Both the position numbers and the translations under genes were made by a program. A DNA stretch of 64,000 nt from Fusibacter tunisiensis. GTDB taxonomy: Bacteria; Bacillota; Clostridia; Peptostreptococcales; Acidaminobacteraceae. Each line of letters starts with the position of its first letter. The stretch's first letter is position 1. The notes beneath the pieces are model-generated. The model had not been told where the DNA came from and ran no database searches. It saw only the letters and a program-made list of their open reading frames with translations. Positions 33,841 to 42,700 of this stretch are shown here, piece by piece. The stretch spans positions 124,001 through 188,000 of the forward strand of contig NZ_JAFBDT010000002.1 in assembly GCF_016908355.1 (NCBI RefSeq), given 5' to 3'.

Positions 33841-36386
33841 AACTTTACGCCCATTACAAGTCCAACCAAGGAAAGTAAACTTATAATTCCACCTTGGACA
33901 AAGCCTTCTGGAGTGTATTTGAATTCAAGATCATGGATACCTGTGTCAAGTTCAAGGCCGATGAAGCCATCGAGTAATTTGACTGGCTTGATTTTTTTGT
34001 TATCTACAGTAATAGTCCAGCCATCATCATATGGGATTGACGTATAAAGAATGCCAGGTTCTTTAAAGGTGACTTTACCTATAATTTTTGTATCCGAATA
34101 GGTTTCAACCGCCATAATATTGGATTTGAGTATGTCGTAGGCCGAGGCAAACGCTTCAGTATTGAATTGCATGACTTCAAGATAATAAAAAGTATTGTAA
34201 CCGGTGTTGAGGTCATAGGTCACTGAAAATTCGGTTCCAGGTTCAAGAACACCTAAATCTACAACTAGGCTCCGCTTCATATCGTATGTGATGGTTTGAT
34301 CACCCAGTGTGATTGTCGCATCGTCGCTCCAACTTGGGTTCAGATAGACATAGGTCTGGCCTTTTTTTTGTGCGACAAAAGTCGTTTTGGCACTGCCCTC
34401 GACTTCTTTATCCTCCAGTTCGTATTTGACATAACGCACATGTTCACCTGCTTTTTTAGCCCCTGTGAAGACTTCAGCTACAGGTGTAAGTGGGGTAAAC
34501 AGTTGTGGCTCTCCTGGCCCACCAAATGTCAGTCCTGTGGCTAATTCCAAAAGTTCTTCTTGTGATTTGAAGGGGTTACTGGTTGTACCGATCCAGTTTA
34601 AAATGCCTCTGTCAACTCTAAAGGCCAGTCCAAGAGGATAGGTGGAAGCATATACATCAGTGGTTCCTGCTTCCAGTAATGGATAAAATCCATCATTTGG
34701 GACATTTGCTGTTTGGTTACGGTCTATCAGATAGCGGACATTGTAAAAAGCGTTGAGAATCGGTGTGTTGGATGCATACAAGAGACGATTGGCTCTTGGT
34801 GATGCTGCTAGGCCAAGTGTTTCCGCAAGTTCAGTTGTATGGGCATTGATCGTGGAGGTAAAGCCCGACACCCCATTGTATTTATAAAAGGCTGGATCAT
34901 TGGTGGAATACCACTTTACTTGATCCATACGGTAAAAATCGGAATCCAGCGTATTCAGCTTGAAAAGGGCTTCCTCTATTTGGCTCTGTGCAGGTGGATA
35001 ACTTGTTTTCGTTGTTGTCCCCGCCTCATCTACAGCTATGTTTGCCCCGATACTGGCCTCCACTATAACGACAACTATAATGGCAGACAAAAATGCTGTT
35101 TTATGAATTTTGTTCGATTGCCATACGTAAAATAAGGCCACATAACCAAGGATGAAGCCAATGTTTAAATATAGGATAAGGTCTGTTAAGACTTGGCTGT
35201 CATCCATTAATTTTTCAGCAAGAATTAAATAAACAATCAACCCCCCACCGACACGGGCAATTTTCTCTTTTTCAAGGTTGATAAAAAGGTCGTAAACTGC
35301 TGACAGAATTACAAACGTGACCACAAATGAGAAGCGATACGGAACTTCATTTGGAAAATGAAACCCATGCCAGAAAAAATTCAAGTAATTGATGTTAAAA
35401 CTTACCGCCAGCAGGGCAAGTACACCGCCAGTTGTAATTTTAGACCGCCCTGAGATATTGGGAGAAACAAAGTAGGTTATGATTAAAATTAGCCCAATAA
35501 GCCCGCTGAAAACATTTGGTAGACCGGATCGAACGGTGGGTTTAACGCCTAGAAACAAGTTGTTGAAAAGGTCCAAAAATGAATGATATGTCTCAAAGGA
35601 CTGAGGATTGGCAGATGCAGTTCCGTAGGCCATATTGAGGCCCTTGTAGGCTGGTAAAAGGACAACGGCTGCAAGCCCAACACCTATAAGGCTCCAAATT
35701 CCCACTTTCAAAAGGGTTTTAGCAAAATGTTTAAATCGCCACTTGTAACTGTCAAAATAAATTTTAAAAAAGTAAATTGCCGTAAATATGGCCACCATAT
35801 AGCCAATATAAAAATTGACAACAAGTGTCACGCCCAAAGTTACGGTGTAAAGAATTGGCTTAGATTCATGGATTAATTTGTAAAGGCCCAACATTAGAAT
35901 CGGGAGCAGGTACACACTGTCCAACCACATAACGTTCCAATAGTAGCCCATAAGATAACCGCTAAAACTGTATAATAGGCCAAAAATCACAAGGCTAATG
36001 TCATCTTTGTCATGAACTTTTTTTAGGTATACGGTAAACATTGCCCCCGCCAGTGCAATTTTAGTCATGGTTGCAAAGGCCATAAATTCAGGCAAAAATT
36101 TCGCGGGAACCAATATGCTTAATAAGTAGAGAGGACTCATGGCATAATAGGCCATTAGAAACCAGAAATTGCTTCCCATGCCTATTTCCCAGCTGTAAAA
36201 AAGAGACCCCCCACTTTTAAGTTTGTCTTGTAATACGGTCATGAAGGGGTAATATTGATGCCAATTGTCGATGATCATAATCTGCCGGTCGCCAAAAGGG
36301 TATACCCCTCTAACGGCAAAGGCAATGCCCATGATTAAATAGGCAAGTCCCAGTGTTATGTATGTGTATTTGTGTTTTTTTAACAT
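33804..36386 (-). CDS. YfhO family membrane protein
   Basis: The 860-residue protein has about twelve membrane segments in the first 450 residues and one near the C-terminus (about 830-850), with a large extracellular domain between. This is the YfhO layout, a GT-C-like glycosyltransferase family linked in Bacillus and relatives to glycosylation of wall polymers such as lipoteichoic acid. The N-terminal loop DNWHQYYPFM is typical of the family's active region. GGAGCC precedes the ATG. Its last residues (GTALKRGECA) are encoded by hairpin units of mosaic array 9, so the normal C-terminus has been replaced or extended. Confidence 0.92.
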   Translation of the reverse strand: MLKKHKYTYITLGLAYLIMGIAFAVRGVYPFGDRQIMIIDNWHQYYPFMTVLQDKLKSGGSLFYSWEIGMGSNFWFLMAYYAMSPLYLLSILVPAKFLPEFMAFATMTKIALAGAMFTVYLKKVHDKDDISLVIFGLLYSFSGYLMGYYWNVMWLDSVYLLPILMLGLYKLIHESKPILYTVTLGVTLVVNFYIGYMVAIFTAIYFFKIYFDSYKWRFKHFAKTLLKVGIWSLIGVGLAAVVLLPAYKGLNMAYGTASANPQSFETYHSFLDLFNNLFLGVKPTVRSGLPNVFSGLIGLILIITYFVSPNISGRSKITTGGVLALLAVSFNINYLNFFWHGFHFPNEVPYRFSFVVTFVILSAVYDLFINLEKEKIARVGGGLIVYLILAEKLMDDSQVLTDLILYLNIGFILGYVALFYVWQSNKIHKTAFLSAIIVVVIVEASIGANIAVDEAGTTTKTSYPPAQSQIEEALFKLNTLDSDFYRMDQVKWYSTNDPAFYKYNGVSGFTSTINAHTTELAETLGLAASPRANRLLYASNTPILNAFYNVRYLIDRNQTANVPNDGFYPLLEAGTTDVYASTYPLGLAFRVDRGILNWIGTTSNPFKSQEELLELATGLTFGGPGEPQLFTPLTPVAEVFTGAKKAGEHVRYVKYELEDKEVEGSAKTTFVAQKKGQTYVYLNPSWSDDATITLGDQTITYDMKRSLVVDLGVLEPGTEFSVTYDLNTGYNTFYYLEVMQFNTEAFASAYDILKSNIMAVETYSDTKIIGKVTFKEPGILYTSIPYDDGWTITVDNKKIKPVKLLDGFIGLELDTGIHDLEFKYTPEGFVQGGIISLLSLVGLVMGVKLRGTALKRGECA

Positions 36387-36419
36387 ATTAGGCTCCTTAT
36401 TTTGTGTCTGGCTTTTTTT

Positions 36420-36448
36420 ATTCTAACAAACTCATACCCCAAAGCCAA
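36420..36448 (-). promoter_or_regulatory. promoter of the YfhO gene
   Basis: TTGGCT and TAGAAT with 17-base spacing read towards the YfhO gene. It is separate from the phased array that faces the other way. Confidence 0.5.
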
Positions 36449-36481
36449 ACAATTTATACGCTTAATTCCATTATGCCAAAC

Positions 36482-36558
36482 TGTCACCCAGATGTCACTC
36501 ATCTGACACTTATGTGTCACGTATTGTGACCAGAAGTGTCACATCTTTTCTGTACAAT
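36482..36558 (+). promoter_or_regulatory. six-unit 11-bp-phased TGTCAC operator array and -10 element
   Basis: TGTCAC-like hexamers start at 36482, 36493, 36504 (TGACAC), 36515, 36525 (TGTGAC) and 36537, i.e. once per DNA turn. TACAAT at 36553-36558 follows 10 bases after the last unit. At the -35 position there is only CCAGAA. An activator that sits on direct repeats next to the -10 box, as SARPs do, would explain this layout. Confidence 0.7.
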
Positions 36559-36610
36559 TAAGTGTGACAACAAACACACATCATCGTTTTTGAATTCAAT
36601 GGGGGTCGTC

Positions 36611-36868
36611 ATGAAAAAAAAACCAAGCGATTCCACAAACAAAGGACCTCTTGGAGGGACAAATTTTTTAATTTCCATTCGCAGCACACAAAACAACACG
36701 TGGCAGGGGATTATTGAATGGTTGGATACAGGTGAAAAGATTCATTTTAGAAGTACAATCGAAATGATTGTGCTGCTTAAGGACGCCACCGACCAAACCC
36801 TACCTCAACACCACTATAAAGCCGCTCGAAGCTGGCATAGCGATGGAAATACTGTGCATATTTTTTAA
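36611..36868 (+). CDS. small conserved clostridial protein of unknown function (85 aa)
   Basis: The protein begins MKKKPSDSTNKGPLGG and contains NTWQGIIEWLDTGEKIHFRS followed by a hydrophobic helix (TIEMIVLLKDA). From memory, small clostridial proteins with a TWQG...W...FRS..EL..L pattern are common, but I know no function or formal family name. The ATG at 36611 is favoured over 36599 because GGGGGTC lies just upstream. It has no signal peptide or membrane segment. It is driven by the phased-operator promoter and is followed after 36 bases by the c-di-GMP riboswitch of the adhesin gene. Confidence 0.7.
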   Translation: MKKKPSDSTNKGPLGGTNFLISIRSTQNNTWQGIIEWLDTGEKIHFRSTIEMIVLLKDATDQTLPQHHYKAARSWHSDGNTVHIF

Positions 36869-36904
36869 GCGCCACTGGTTAATTGAAAGGAGGTAAAGTG
36901 GCTC

Positions 36905-36986
36905 GTATCTTGGCAAACCAGATGAAAATCTGGGACGCAAAGTCAGGAGTCTAAAGTAAAAGTTACTATGATCGTCCGACTGCCTA
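36905..36986 (+). promoter_or_regulatory. cyclic-di-GMP-I (GEMM) riboswitch
   Basis: All hallmarks are present: GGCA (36912-36915) pairs with TGCC (36981-36984); CCAGAT-GAAA-ATCTGG forms the tetraloop hairpin; GGGACGCAAAG (36932-36942) is the conserved core; CTAAAG...CTATGAT and GTCAGGA/TCCGAC form the second arm. It sits 32 bases before the adhesin ATG without an intrinsic terminator, so control of translation is more likely than of termination. Confidence 0.95.
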
Positions 36987-37018
36987 ATCAACTATTTTGG
37001 CAAAAGGAGTGATAAAAA

Positions 37019-40000
37019 ATGAAAAAGAAAACAAAGAAACTTCTATCTTTGATGTTATCTACACTCTTACTGATTGGTTTAATACCAACCTATGCAATAT
37101 TAGCGCCACAACTTGTTTCTGTGGATAAAACAGCAAGTACCATAAGCTTAGATGATAGGACTTATGAAGTGGCCCTTGAAGTGGATGGCAATCCTCAGGA
37201 CACACCAATGGATGTGGTGGTTGTTCTCGATACATCCGCCAGTATGAGTGGCAAGAAATTCTCCGACATGAAAAAAGCCGCAAGTGATTTTGTGAAAATG
37301 GTCTTGCCGGTAGGCTATACCCAGAACCGCGTTTCTGTTGTGTCCTATGGGGGCCATGCCCGTGTAGAAACTGGTTTTACCAGCACACAAGGAACTGCCG
37401 TAAGCGCCGTTAACACTTTGTCCGTTGGCAGTTCAGGTAATTCTTCCGGCGGAACCAATACCCATGCAGGCATGCTGCTAGCAGGAGAGATGCTAGCAAG
37501 AGAGATGCTTGATGAATTTTCAAATTCAGGTAGAACACAGGCCATTGTCTTTATGTCAGATGGGGTACCAACATATTATCTGAACAAAACTTCGCAAGAT
37601 ACCAATCTCTATAGAATCGTTGCAGATGGCTCAAATAAGTTAAAAATTCAGTACAACAAATTGTCTGGTTCATGGAACTGGGAAGATTATAATCCAGATC
37701 ATACCTATTTGGCCTTTGGTGGTTCAGGAAGCAGTTATACATCAACTGGAAATGATAAAACCATTACTGTTGGACTGGGTTTAAAATCAAAAGGCATTAA
37801 AATTTTTACCATTGGTTTGCTTGAAGGCTTAAATAGCACTGCTAAAACTCAAGCCCGAGCTACTCTAAATCCTTCTGGGTCAAACAAATATCAAGAAGCT
37901 TATTTTGAGACTTCGGATTCAAGTACACTCAGTAACATTTACCAAAGCATTCGTGTAATAATTGCAGATGTTGGCAGCGGGGCTGTTGTGACAGATGTGG
38001 TGCCTCCTGAATTTGATCTTGATGTAACTTCCTTTGAAGTCAACGGCGTTTCCGTCACTGCACCACTTGTTGTGTATGATGCCGGGACAAGGACCATTAC
38101 ATGGAACAAAGGAATAATTAATGATATCAACGAAGTGTTAACCTACACACTCACTGCAAAACCAAATTACTATGGCGTTTTAGACACCAATGAATCCGCA
38201 ACCCTTGTTTACACCCCACTTGGCGGTTCTGGTACAAGCACACTTCCTTTCCCAATGCCACATGTGCCTGTAAGGCCATACGCAGTGGATGATGCTTTCG
38301 AAGTGCTTGTAGATGAAGATTTATCCGAAACTGTTGCAACAAATGATGTGAACACTTTAATTATGGATGCCGGTTATACACAAACACTTACCTATGAGTT
38401 GGTGGATGCCCCTTATCCTGGCTTCACTTTAAATCCAGATGGGTCATTTTTATTCAACCACAGCGTGGCTGGCAATGTAACATTTACCTACAAGACTGTT
38501 TTGACACTGACTGGGTCCGGTCCATTGGCTGGTGTTTACAAAAGTGATTTAACAACTGTAGACGTTAAAGTTATTCCTATGTACACATTAACCGTTCAAG
38601 TTGTTGGGTCTGGTACTGTTTCTCCTACTGAAGGCGATCATGACTATGTAGATGGTACTGTGGTTCCATTAACTGCAACACCTGCCACTGGTTACCAATT
38701 CGACGGTTGGACAGGCGCTATTACAGATTCAAGCAATTCAAGTTCTGTGACTATGGATTCTGATAAAACTGTCGTTGCAACTTTCTCTGAAATTCCATCA
38801 CAACTGGGAAGCATTAAGGTGATTAAGTCCTACAGTCAAAATGAAGTGAATGGACCTGAAGTGACTTTCAATCTTTCTGGTGGCGAAATGAGTCTTTCAG
38901 AAGAAACTGACGGCTTAATTGCTGAATTTGGCGACTTAATGCCTGGTACCTATACACTGTCAGAGGTTGTTCCAAATGGTTATACCCCTCATTTTGAATC
39001 TTCTAGTCTGGTTGCACCAATTGAAGATAATCCTTCAAGTGTAACCATTACTGTTGAAGAGGGCGAACAAACTTTAGTTAATGTGGACAATAAGCCTATT
39101 CCTGAATCAAAATACTACACATTAACCGTTCAAGTTGTTGGGTCTGGTACTATTTCTCCTACCGAAGGTGATCATGACTATATAGATGGTACTGTGGTAC
39201 CATTAACTGCAACACCTGCCACTGGTTACCAATTCGATGGTTGGACAGGCGCTATTACAGATTCAAGCAATTCAAGTTCTGTGACTATGGATTCTGATAA
39301 AACTGTCGTTGCAACTTTCTCTGAAATTCCATCACAACTGGGAAGCATTAAGGTGATTAAGTCCTACAGTCAAAATGAAGTGAATGGACCTGAAGTGACT
39401 TTCAATCTTTCTGGTGGCGAAATGAGTCTTTCAGAAGAAACTGACGGCTTAATTGCTGAATTTGGTGACTTAATGCCTGGTTTCTATACACTTTCAGAAG
39501 TTGTACCAAGTGGCTATGATGCTATTTTTACCACTTCAGCTCTTGTTGAAATTATTGTTCAAGGTCAGAGTGTAAAAGTTGAAGTTGATGAAGGCGAACA
39601 AACTGTGGTTTATGTAGACAACATTCCAGAACCTACTGAACCTACAGAGCCTACAGAACCAACATCACCACCGACCAATCCACCAACCAATCCACCTACC
39701 AACCCACCTACTGAACCACCTACAAGCCCACCTATTGATTTACCGGATGGGACTGTAACCGTATACTATGAAGATCCTGAAGGCAATGAAGTGGCCTCCT
39801 CTTTCTCTTTTAGTGGGGATATTGGCAGCAACTACATTACTTCACCGGTTTCGGTAAGTGGCTATGATTTAATTGAAACACCATCAAATGCATCTGGTTC
39901 TTTTATTGATGGCAATATTGATGTGGTTTATGTGTATTCAGATGGTGAAATTGTTGAAACAGAACCGGTTCCACTTGGACCGCCTGTTGTGCCAACAGAA

Positions 40001-40225
40001 CCAGCAACTGAGCCCGAAACAGAGCCTGTTTCAGAACCTGAAACTGAGCCAGTAACCGAAGCGGAACCTGAAGTTGATGAAGAGATTATCATTGACGAAG
40101 CGATTCCACTGGGTGACGGTTTGCCTCAGACTGGTGAACTTCCAGCAAGTCTGTTCTACGGAATGGGCGCGGCAATTTCATCACTGGGTGCTTTGATTAA
40201 GTTTGGTAGAAAACGCCGCTTTTAG
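37019..40225 (+). CDS. LPxTG-anchored adhesin with VWA domain and repeated beta domains
   Basis: The 1068-residue protein has a signal peptide (about 1-30) and a von Willebrand A domain (about 60-320) with a MIDAS-like DTSAS motif at about 70-74. A cell-surface beta domain follows at 320-515. A pair of repeats comes next (about 520-695 and 699-870), each with a TVQVVGSGT...GYQFDGWTG Listeria-type module and a SpaA/Cna-B-like module. Then come a TEPTEPTSPPTNPP linker, a MucBP-like module (about 910-985), a second acidic Pro/Thr/Glu linker, and a sortase signal LPQTG with hydrophobic tail and KFGRKRRF. Sortase would link it to peptidoglycan. A c-di-GMP riboswitch controls it, so it is a likely biofilm adhesin. 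Confidence 0.95.
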   Translation: MKKKTKKLLSLMLSTLLLIGLIPTYAILAPQLVSVDKTASTISLDDRTYEVALEVDGNPQDTPMDVVVVLDTSASMSGKKFSDMKKAASDFVKMVLPVGYTQNRVSVVSYGGHARVETGFTSTQGTAVSAVNTLSVGSSGNSSGGTNTHAGMLLAGEMLAREMLDEFSNSGRTQAIVFMSDGVPTYYLNKTSQDTNLYRIVADGSNKLKIQYNKLSGSWNWEDYNPDHTYLAFGGSGSSYTSTGNDKTITVGLGLKSKGIKIFTIGLLEGLNSTAKTQARATLNPSGSNKYQEAYFETSDSSTLSNIYQSIRVIIADVGSGAVVTDVVPPEFDLDVTSFEVNGVSVTAPLVVYDAGTRTITWNKGIINDINEVLTYTLTAKPNYYGVLDTNESATLVYTPLGGSGTSTLPFPMPHVPVRPYAVDDAFEVLVDEDLSETVATNDVNTLIMDAGYTQTLTYELVDAPYPGFTLNPDGSFLFNHSVAGNVTFTYKTVLTLTGSGPLAGVYKSDLTTVDVKVIPMYTLTVQVVGSGTVSPTEGDHDYVDGTVVPLTATPATGYQFDGWTGAITDSSNSSSVTMDSDKTVVATFSEIPSQLGSIKVIKSYSQNEVNGPEVTFNLSGGEMSLSEETDGLIAEFGDLMPGTYTLSEVVPNGYTPHFESSSLVAPIEDNPSSVTITVEEGEQTLVNVDNKPIPESKYYTLTVQVVGSGTISPTEGDHDYIDGTVVPLTATPATGYQFDGWTGAITDSSNSSSVTMDSDKTVVATFSEIPSQLGSIKVIKSYSQNEVNGPEVTFNLSGGEMSLSEETDGLIAEFGDLMPGFYTLSEVVPSGYDAIFTTSALVEIIVQGQSVKVEVDEGEQTVVYVDNIPEPTEPTEPTEPTSPPTNPPTNPPTNPPTEPPTSPPIDLPDGTVTVYYEDPEGNEVASSFSFSGDIGSNYITSPVSVSGYDLIETPSNASGSFIDGNIDVVYVYSDGEIVETEPVPLGPPVVPTEPATEPETEPVSEPETEPVTEAEPEVDEEIIIDEAIPLGDGLPQTGELPASLFYGMGAAISSLGALIKFGRKRRF
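38582..39491 (+). repeat. 534-bp in-frame duplication inside the adhesin gene
   Basis: The sequence from 38582 recurs from 39116 with an offset of 534 bases (178 codons). The first 376 bases (38582-38957 and 39116-39491) are almost identical at the DNA level, after which the copies diverge. This points to a recent duplication or gene conversion. Confidence 0.9.
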
Positions 40226-40234
40226 TGGCCGATA

Positions 40235-40270
40235 AAAAAAAGATCTGCGAGAATATCGCAGATCTTTTTT
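40235..40270. terminator. bidirectional intrinsic terminator between adhesin and kamE
   Basis: AGATCTGCGA and TCGCAGATCT form a perfect 10-bp stem with a 5-base loop, flanked by A and T runs. It ends the adhesin transcript on the plus strand and can also end the lysine operon from the other side. The 100 bases up to the kamE stop hold nothing else recognisable. Confidence 0.92.
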
Positions 40271-40370
40271 ATGTGAAAAAACCACTTGTGTTTTTGTGCG
40301 GGACACAATTTGTTTTCCAAATTGCTAGAATGTAGCTATATTAAGGGGTGTAATTGTCAGAATTGTTTGT

Positions 40371-41144
40371 CTAACTGTCCCCTTCGGAGCCACTAAAAGC
40401 GGTACCCAGTCTTTGAACGATAAACGAAGCGACATGTTCAGCAAAGGTTCCTGTTCCAAATCCCGCATCGAAGCCTAGTTCTTTTGCAAGTTCATAGGAG
40501 ATTCTCGGGCCACCTGCACAAACGATTACTTTGTCGCGAATGCCTTCAGATTCCAAAAGTTCAATGAGTTCTGTCATATTTGGAATATGAACGTCCTTTT
40601 GGGTTACAATTTGTGAAATAATAATGGCATCCGCATTTAGCTCAATCGCTTTTGCCACAAGTTCCTCATTTGGTACTTGAGCCCCTAAATTATAAGCCTT
40701 AATGCCCTTGTAACGCTCAAGACCATAATGGCCATCAAAACCCTTCATGTTCATAATCGCATCAATCCCAACTGTATGGGCATCGGTTCCAGTACAAGCA
40801 CCAACAATAACAATGTCACGGTCAAAATTTTCAGCAAGATACGCTTCAATTTCATACTTGTCCATAACATCTGTATCCACCTTTGGCACCTCTATAGCAG
40901 AATAATCCACCGTATGAGATGATTTGCCATACATGGTAAACATGGTATAGCCAACGCCTAAATCTTTTGCATCCACAACTTGTGGCTCTTCTATGCCCAT
41001 CTTAAGAAGCAATTGGCGTGCGGCTTCTTTGCTCTCATCACAACACGGCACAGGAAGTGTAAATGAAAACTGCATCATACCATCGTTCATGGTATCGCCA
41101 TAAGGCTTAATTTTAGTTAAATCCAATCCATTATTCACTGACAT
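40371..41144 (-). CDS. kamE: lysine 5,6-aminomutase, beta (cobalamin-binding) subunit
   Basis: The 257-residue protein carries the cobalamin-binding DAHTVG motif at residues 121-126, with H123 as the lower cobalt ligand. The lysine of MNMKG (K134) corresponds to the pyridoxal-phosphate-binding lysine known in this subunit. With KamD it moves the terminal amino group of D-lysine or L-beta-lysine to carbon 5, giving 3,5-diaminohexanoate in lysine fermentation. It is the last gene of the operon, and its start directly abuts the kamD stop. Confidence 0.96.
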   Translation of the reverse strand: MSVNNGLDLTKIKPYGDTMNDGMMQFSFTLPVPCCDESKEAARQLLLKMGIEEPQVVDAKDLGVGYTMFTMYGKSSHTVDYSAIEVPKVDTDVMDKYEIEAYLAENFDRDIVIVGACTGTDAHTVGIDAIMNMKGFDGHYGLERYKGIKAYNLGAQVPNEELVAKAIELNADAIIISQIVTQKDVHIPNMTELIELLESEGIRDKVIVCAGGPRISYELAKELGFDAGFGTGTFAEHVASFIVQRLGTAFSGSEGDS

Positions 41145-42700
41145 TAGCGCCCACCTCCTAGCATCATTGGAATAAATGGGTTAAAGTACTTATCCCCAAT
41201 TTGAGTGACGCCATCTAGGCCTTTACCGCCATCCAGTTTACGTGTGACGCCTGCAAATTTACCTTGTTCAATTGTTGCCATAATGCCAGTGTTTTCAATC
41301 TCTTCAAGCATGTCGGCAGCTTCTTTAAGAACACCTTGCGCACGTTTTTGAATGATGCCATCTTGCTTAAACTCAATCTCATCACCAAGATGTCTCATAT
41401 TATTAAACACGTATTTTGCATTTTCAATAGAAAGCGCACGGTCTTGTAAAAGTGGGGTGTGGATTGCTTCAGTAAGCATGCCCAAAAGTTGAAGACCTTG
41501 GCCCGTCATAATCGCCACAGAATTGAAAAGGGTATCCTGAACATGACCTTTAAAAATATCGCCTGTTTTGAACTTAGTCGGCGGCATATATTTTAGGGGC
41601 GCATTTGGGAAAATTTCACGTGCCATTTGGGCCTGTGCCAACTCCATAAGGAAACCATCTTCCGTATTTGGATCCATCTCAAAAGCGTGACCAAGACCCA
41701 TTTGAGACTCTGGTAAGCCTGCCAATAAAGCAAACTGTTCGTTAATCAGTTGAGACGCCAAAACCGTGTGGGCTTCTTCAATGGCATCTGAAGTTGTTAA
41801 GTAGTTGTCCTCACCAGTATTGATGATAATGCCTGCAAATCCGTTGATAACACGCGAGAAGAATTGATCAATCAGTGTCCGCTGCATGTTGATGTCTCTG
41901 AACAAAATGCCATAAAGGGCGTCGTTCAGCATTACATCAAGACGCTCAAGTGCGCCCATTGCAGCTATTTCAGGCATACACAGTCCAGATGCGTAATTAC
42001 AAAGTCTAATGTAACGGCCAACTTCCTCACCCACTTCATCTAGGGCCTTACGCATGATTCTAAAGTTTTCCTGAGTTGCGTAAGTACCGCCAAAACCTTC
42101 TGTGGTTGGTCCATAAGGCACATAATCCAAAAGACTTTGTGCAGTTGTCCGAATCACCGCAATAATATCAGCACCTTGACGTGCTGCTGCCTGTGCCTGA
42201 AGCACATCTTCGTAAATATTACCAGTTGCTACAATAACATAAAGATAAGGTTTCGGTCCTTCTCCCAGTGTTTCCAAATAGGTGTCGCGCTGAGCCCTAT
42301 TGCTCCGAATCTGGTCTACCATTTTTCCAGCTTCCGTTTCAATAATCGCTTTAATCTTGGCTTCGTCTTGAATTTCCAAAGTGGTTAAGTCAAGTTCGTT
42401 TCTAGAAATCGCCTCTGCAATTTCTTGGGCTGACTTACCTGTTGCCACCATGGCATTTCCCATCCAAAAAGCTGCACCTTCCGCAAGGCCGCCACCTTTT
42501 TTAATATTGTCCACAACAACATTGGGAAGCGGTCTCTCAATCTCGTCAATGCCATCCACACCAAGCAGTCTCACAATGGTGCGTTCAACTGTAACCGTGG
42601 TGTGACGCTCGATGAATTTCTGAGTGTCTTCAGCAATGACACGTGCCGATTGTCTTGCCTTTTCCACAACGTTGAAATCCAAATTCAGTTTACTCGTCAT
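41144..42700 (-). CDS. kamD: lysine 5,6-aminomutase, alpha subunit
   Basis: The 518-residue protein is the TIM-barrel subunit that binds substrate and the adenosyl group of the cofactor. Length and segments such as YGPTTEGFGGTYATQENFRI, NYASGLCMPEIAAMGALERL and GLGHAFEMDP fit the family throughout. It works as a complex with KamE. The gene overlaps kamC by 11 bases and abuts kamE, so the enzyme and its likely reactivation factors are translated together. Confidence 0.97.
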   Translation of the reverse strand: MTSKLNLDFNVVEKARQSARVIAEDTQKFIERHTTVTVERTIVRLLGVDGIDEIERPLPNVVVDNIKKGGGLAEGAAFWMGNAMVATGKSAQEIAEAISRNELDLTTLEIQDEAKIKAIIETEAGKMVDQIRSNRAQRDTYLETLGEGPKPYLYVIVATGNIYEDVLQAQAAARQGADIIAVIRTTAQSLLDYVPYGPTTEGFGGTYATQENFRIMRKALDEVGEEVGRYIRLCNYASGLCMPEIAAMGALERLDVMLNDALYGILFRDINMQRTLIDQFFSRVINGFAGIIINTGEDNYLTTSDAIEEAHTVLASQLINEQFALLAGLPESQMGLGHAFEMDPNTEDGFLMELAQAQMAREIFPNAPLKYMPPTKFKTGDIFKGHVQDTLFNSVAIMTGQGLQLLGMLTEAIHTPLLQDRALSIENAKYVFNNMRHLGDEIEFKQDGIIQKRAQGVLKEAADMLEEIENTGIMATIEQGKFAGVTRKLDGGKGLDGVTQIGDKYFNPFIPMMLGGGR

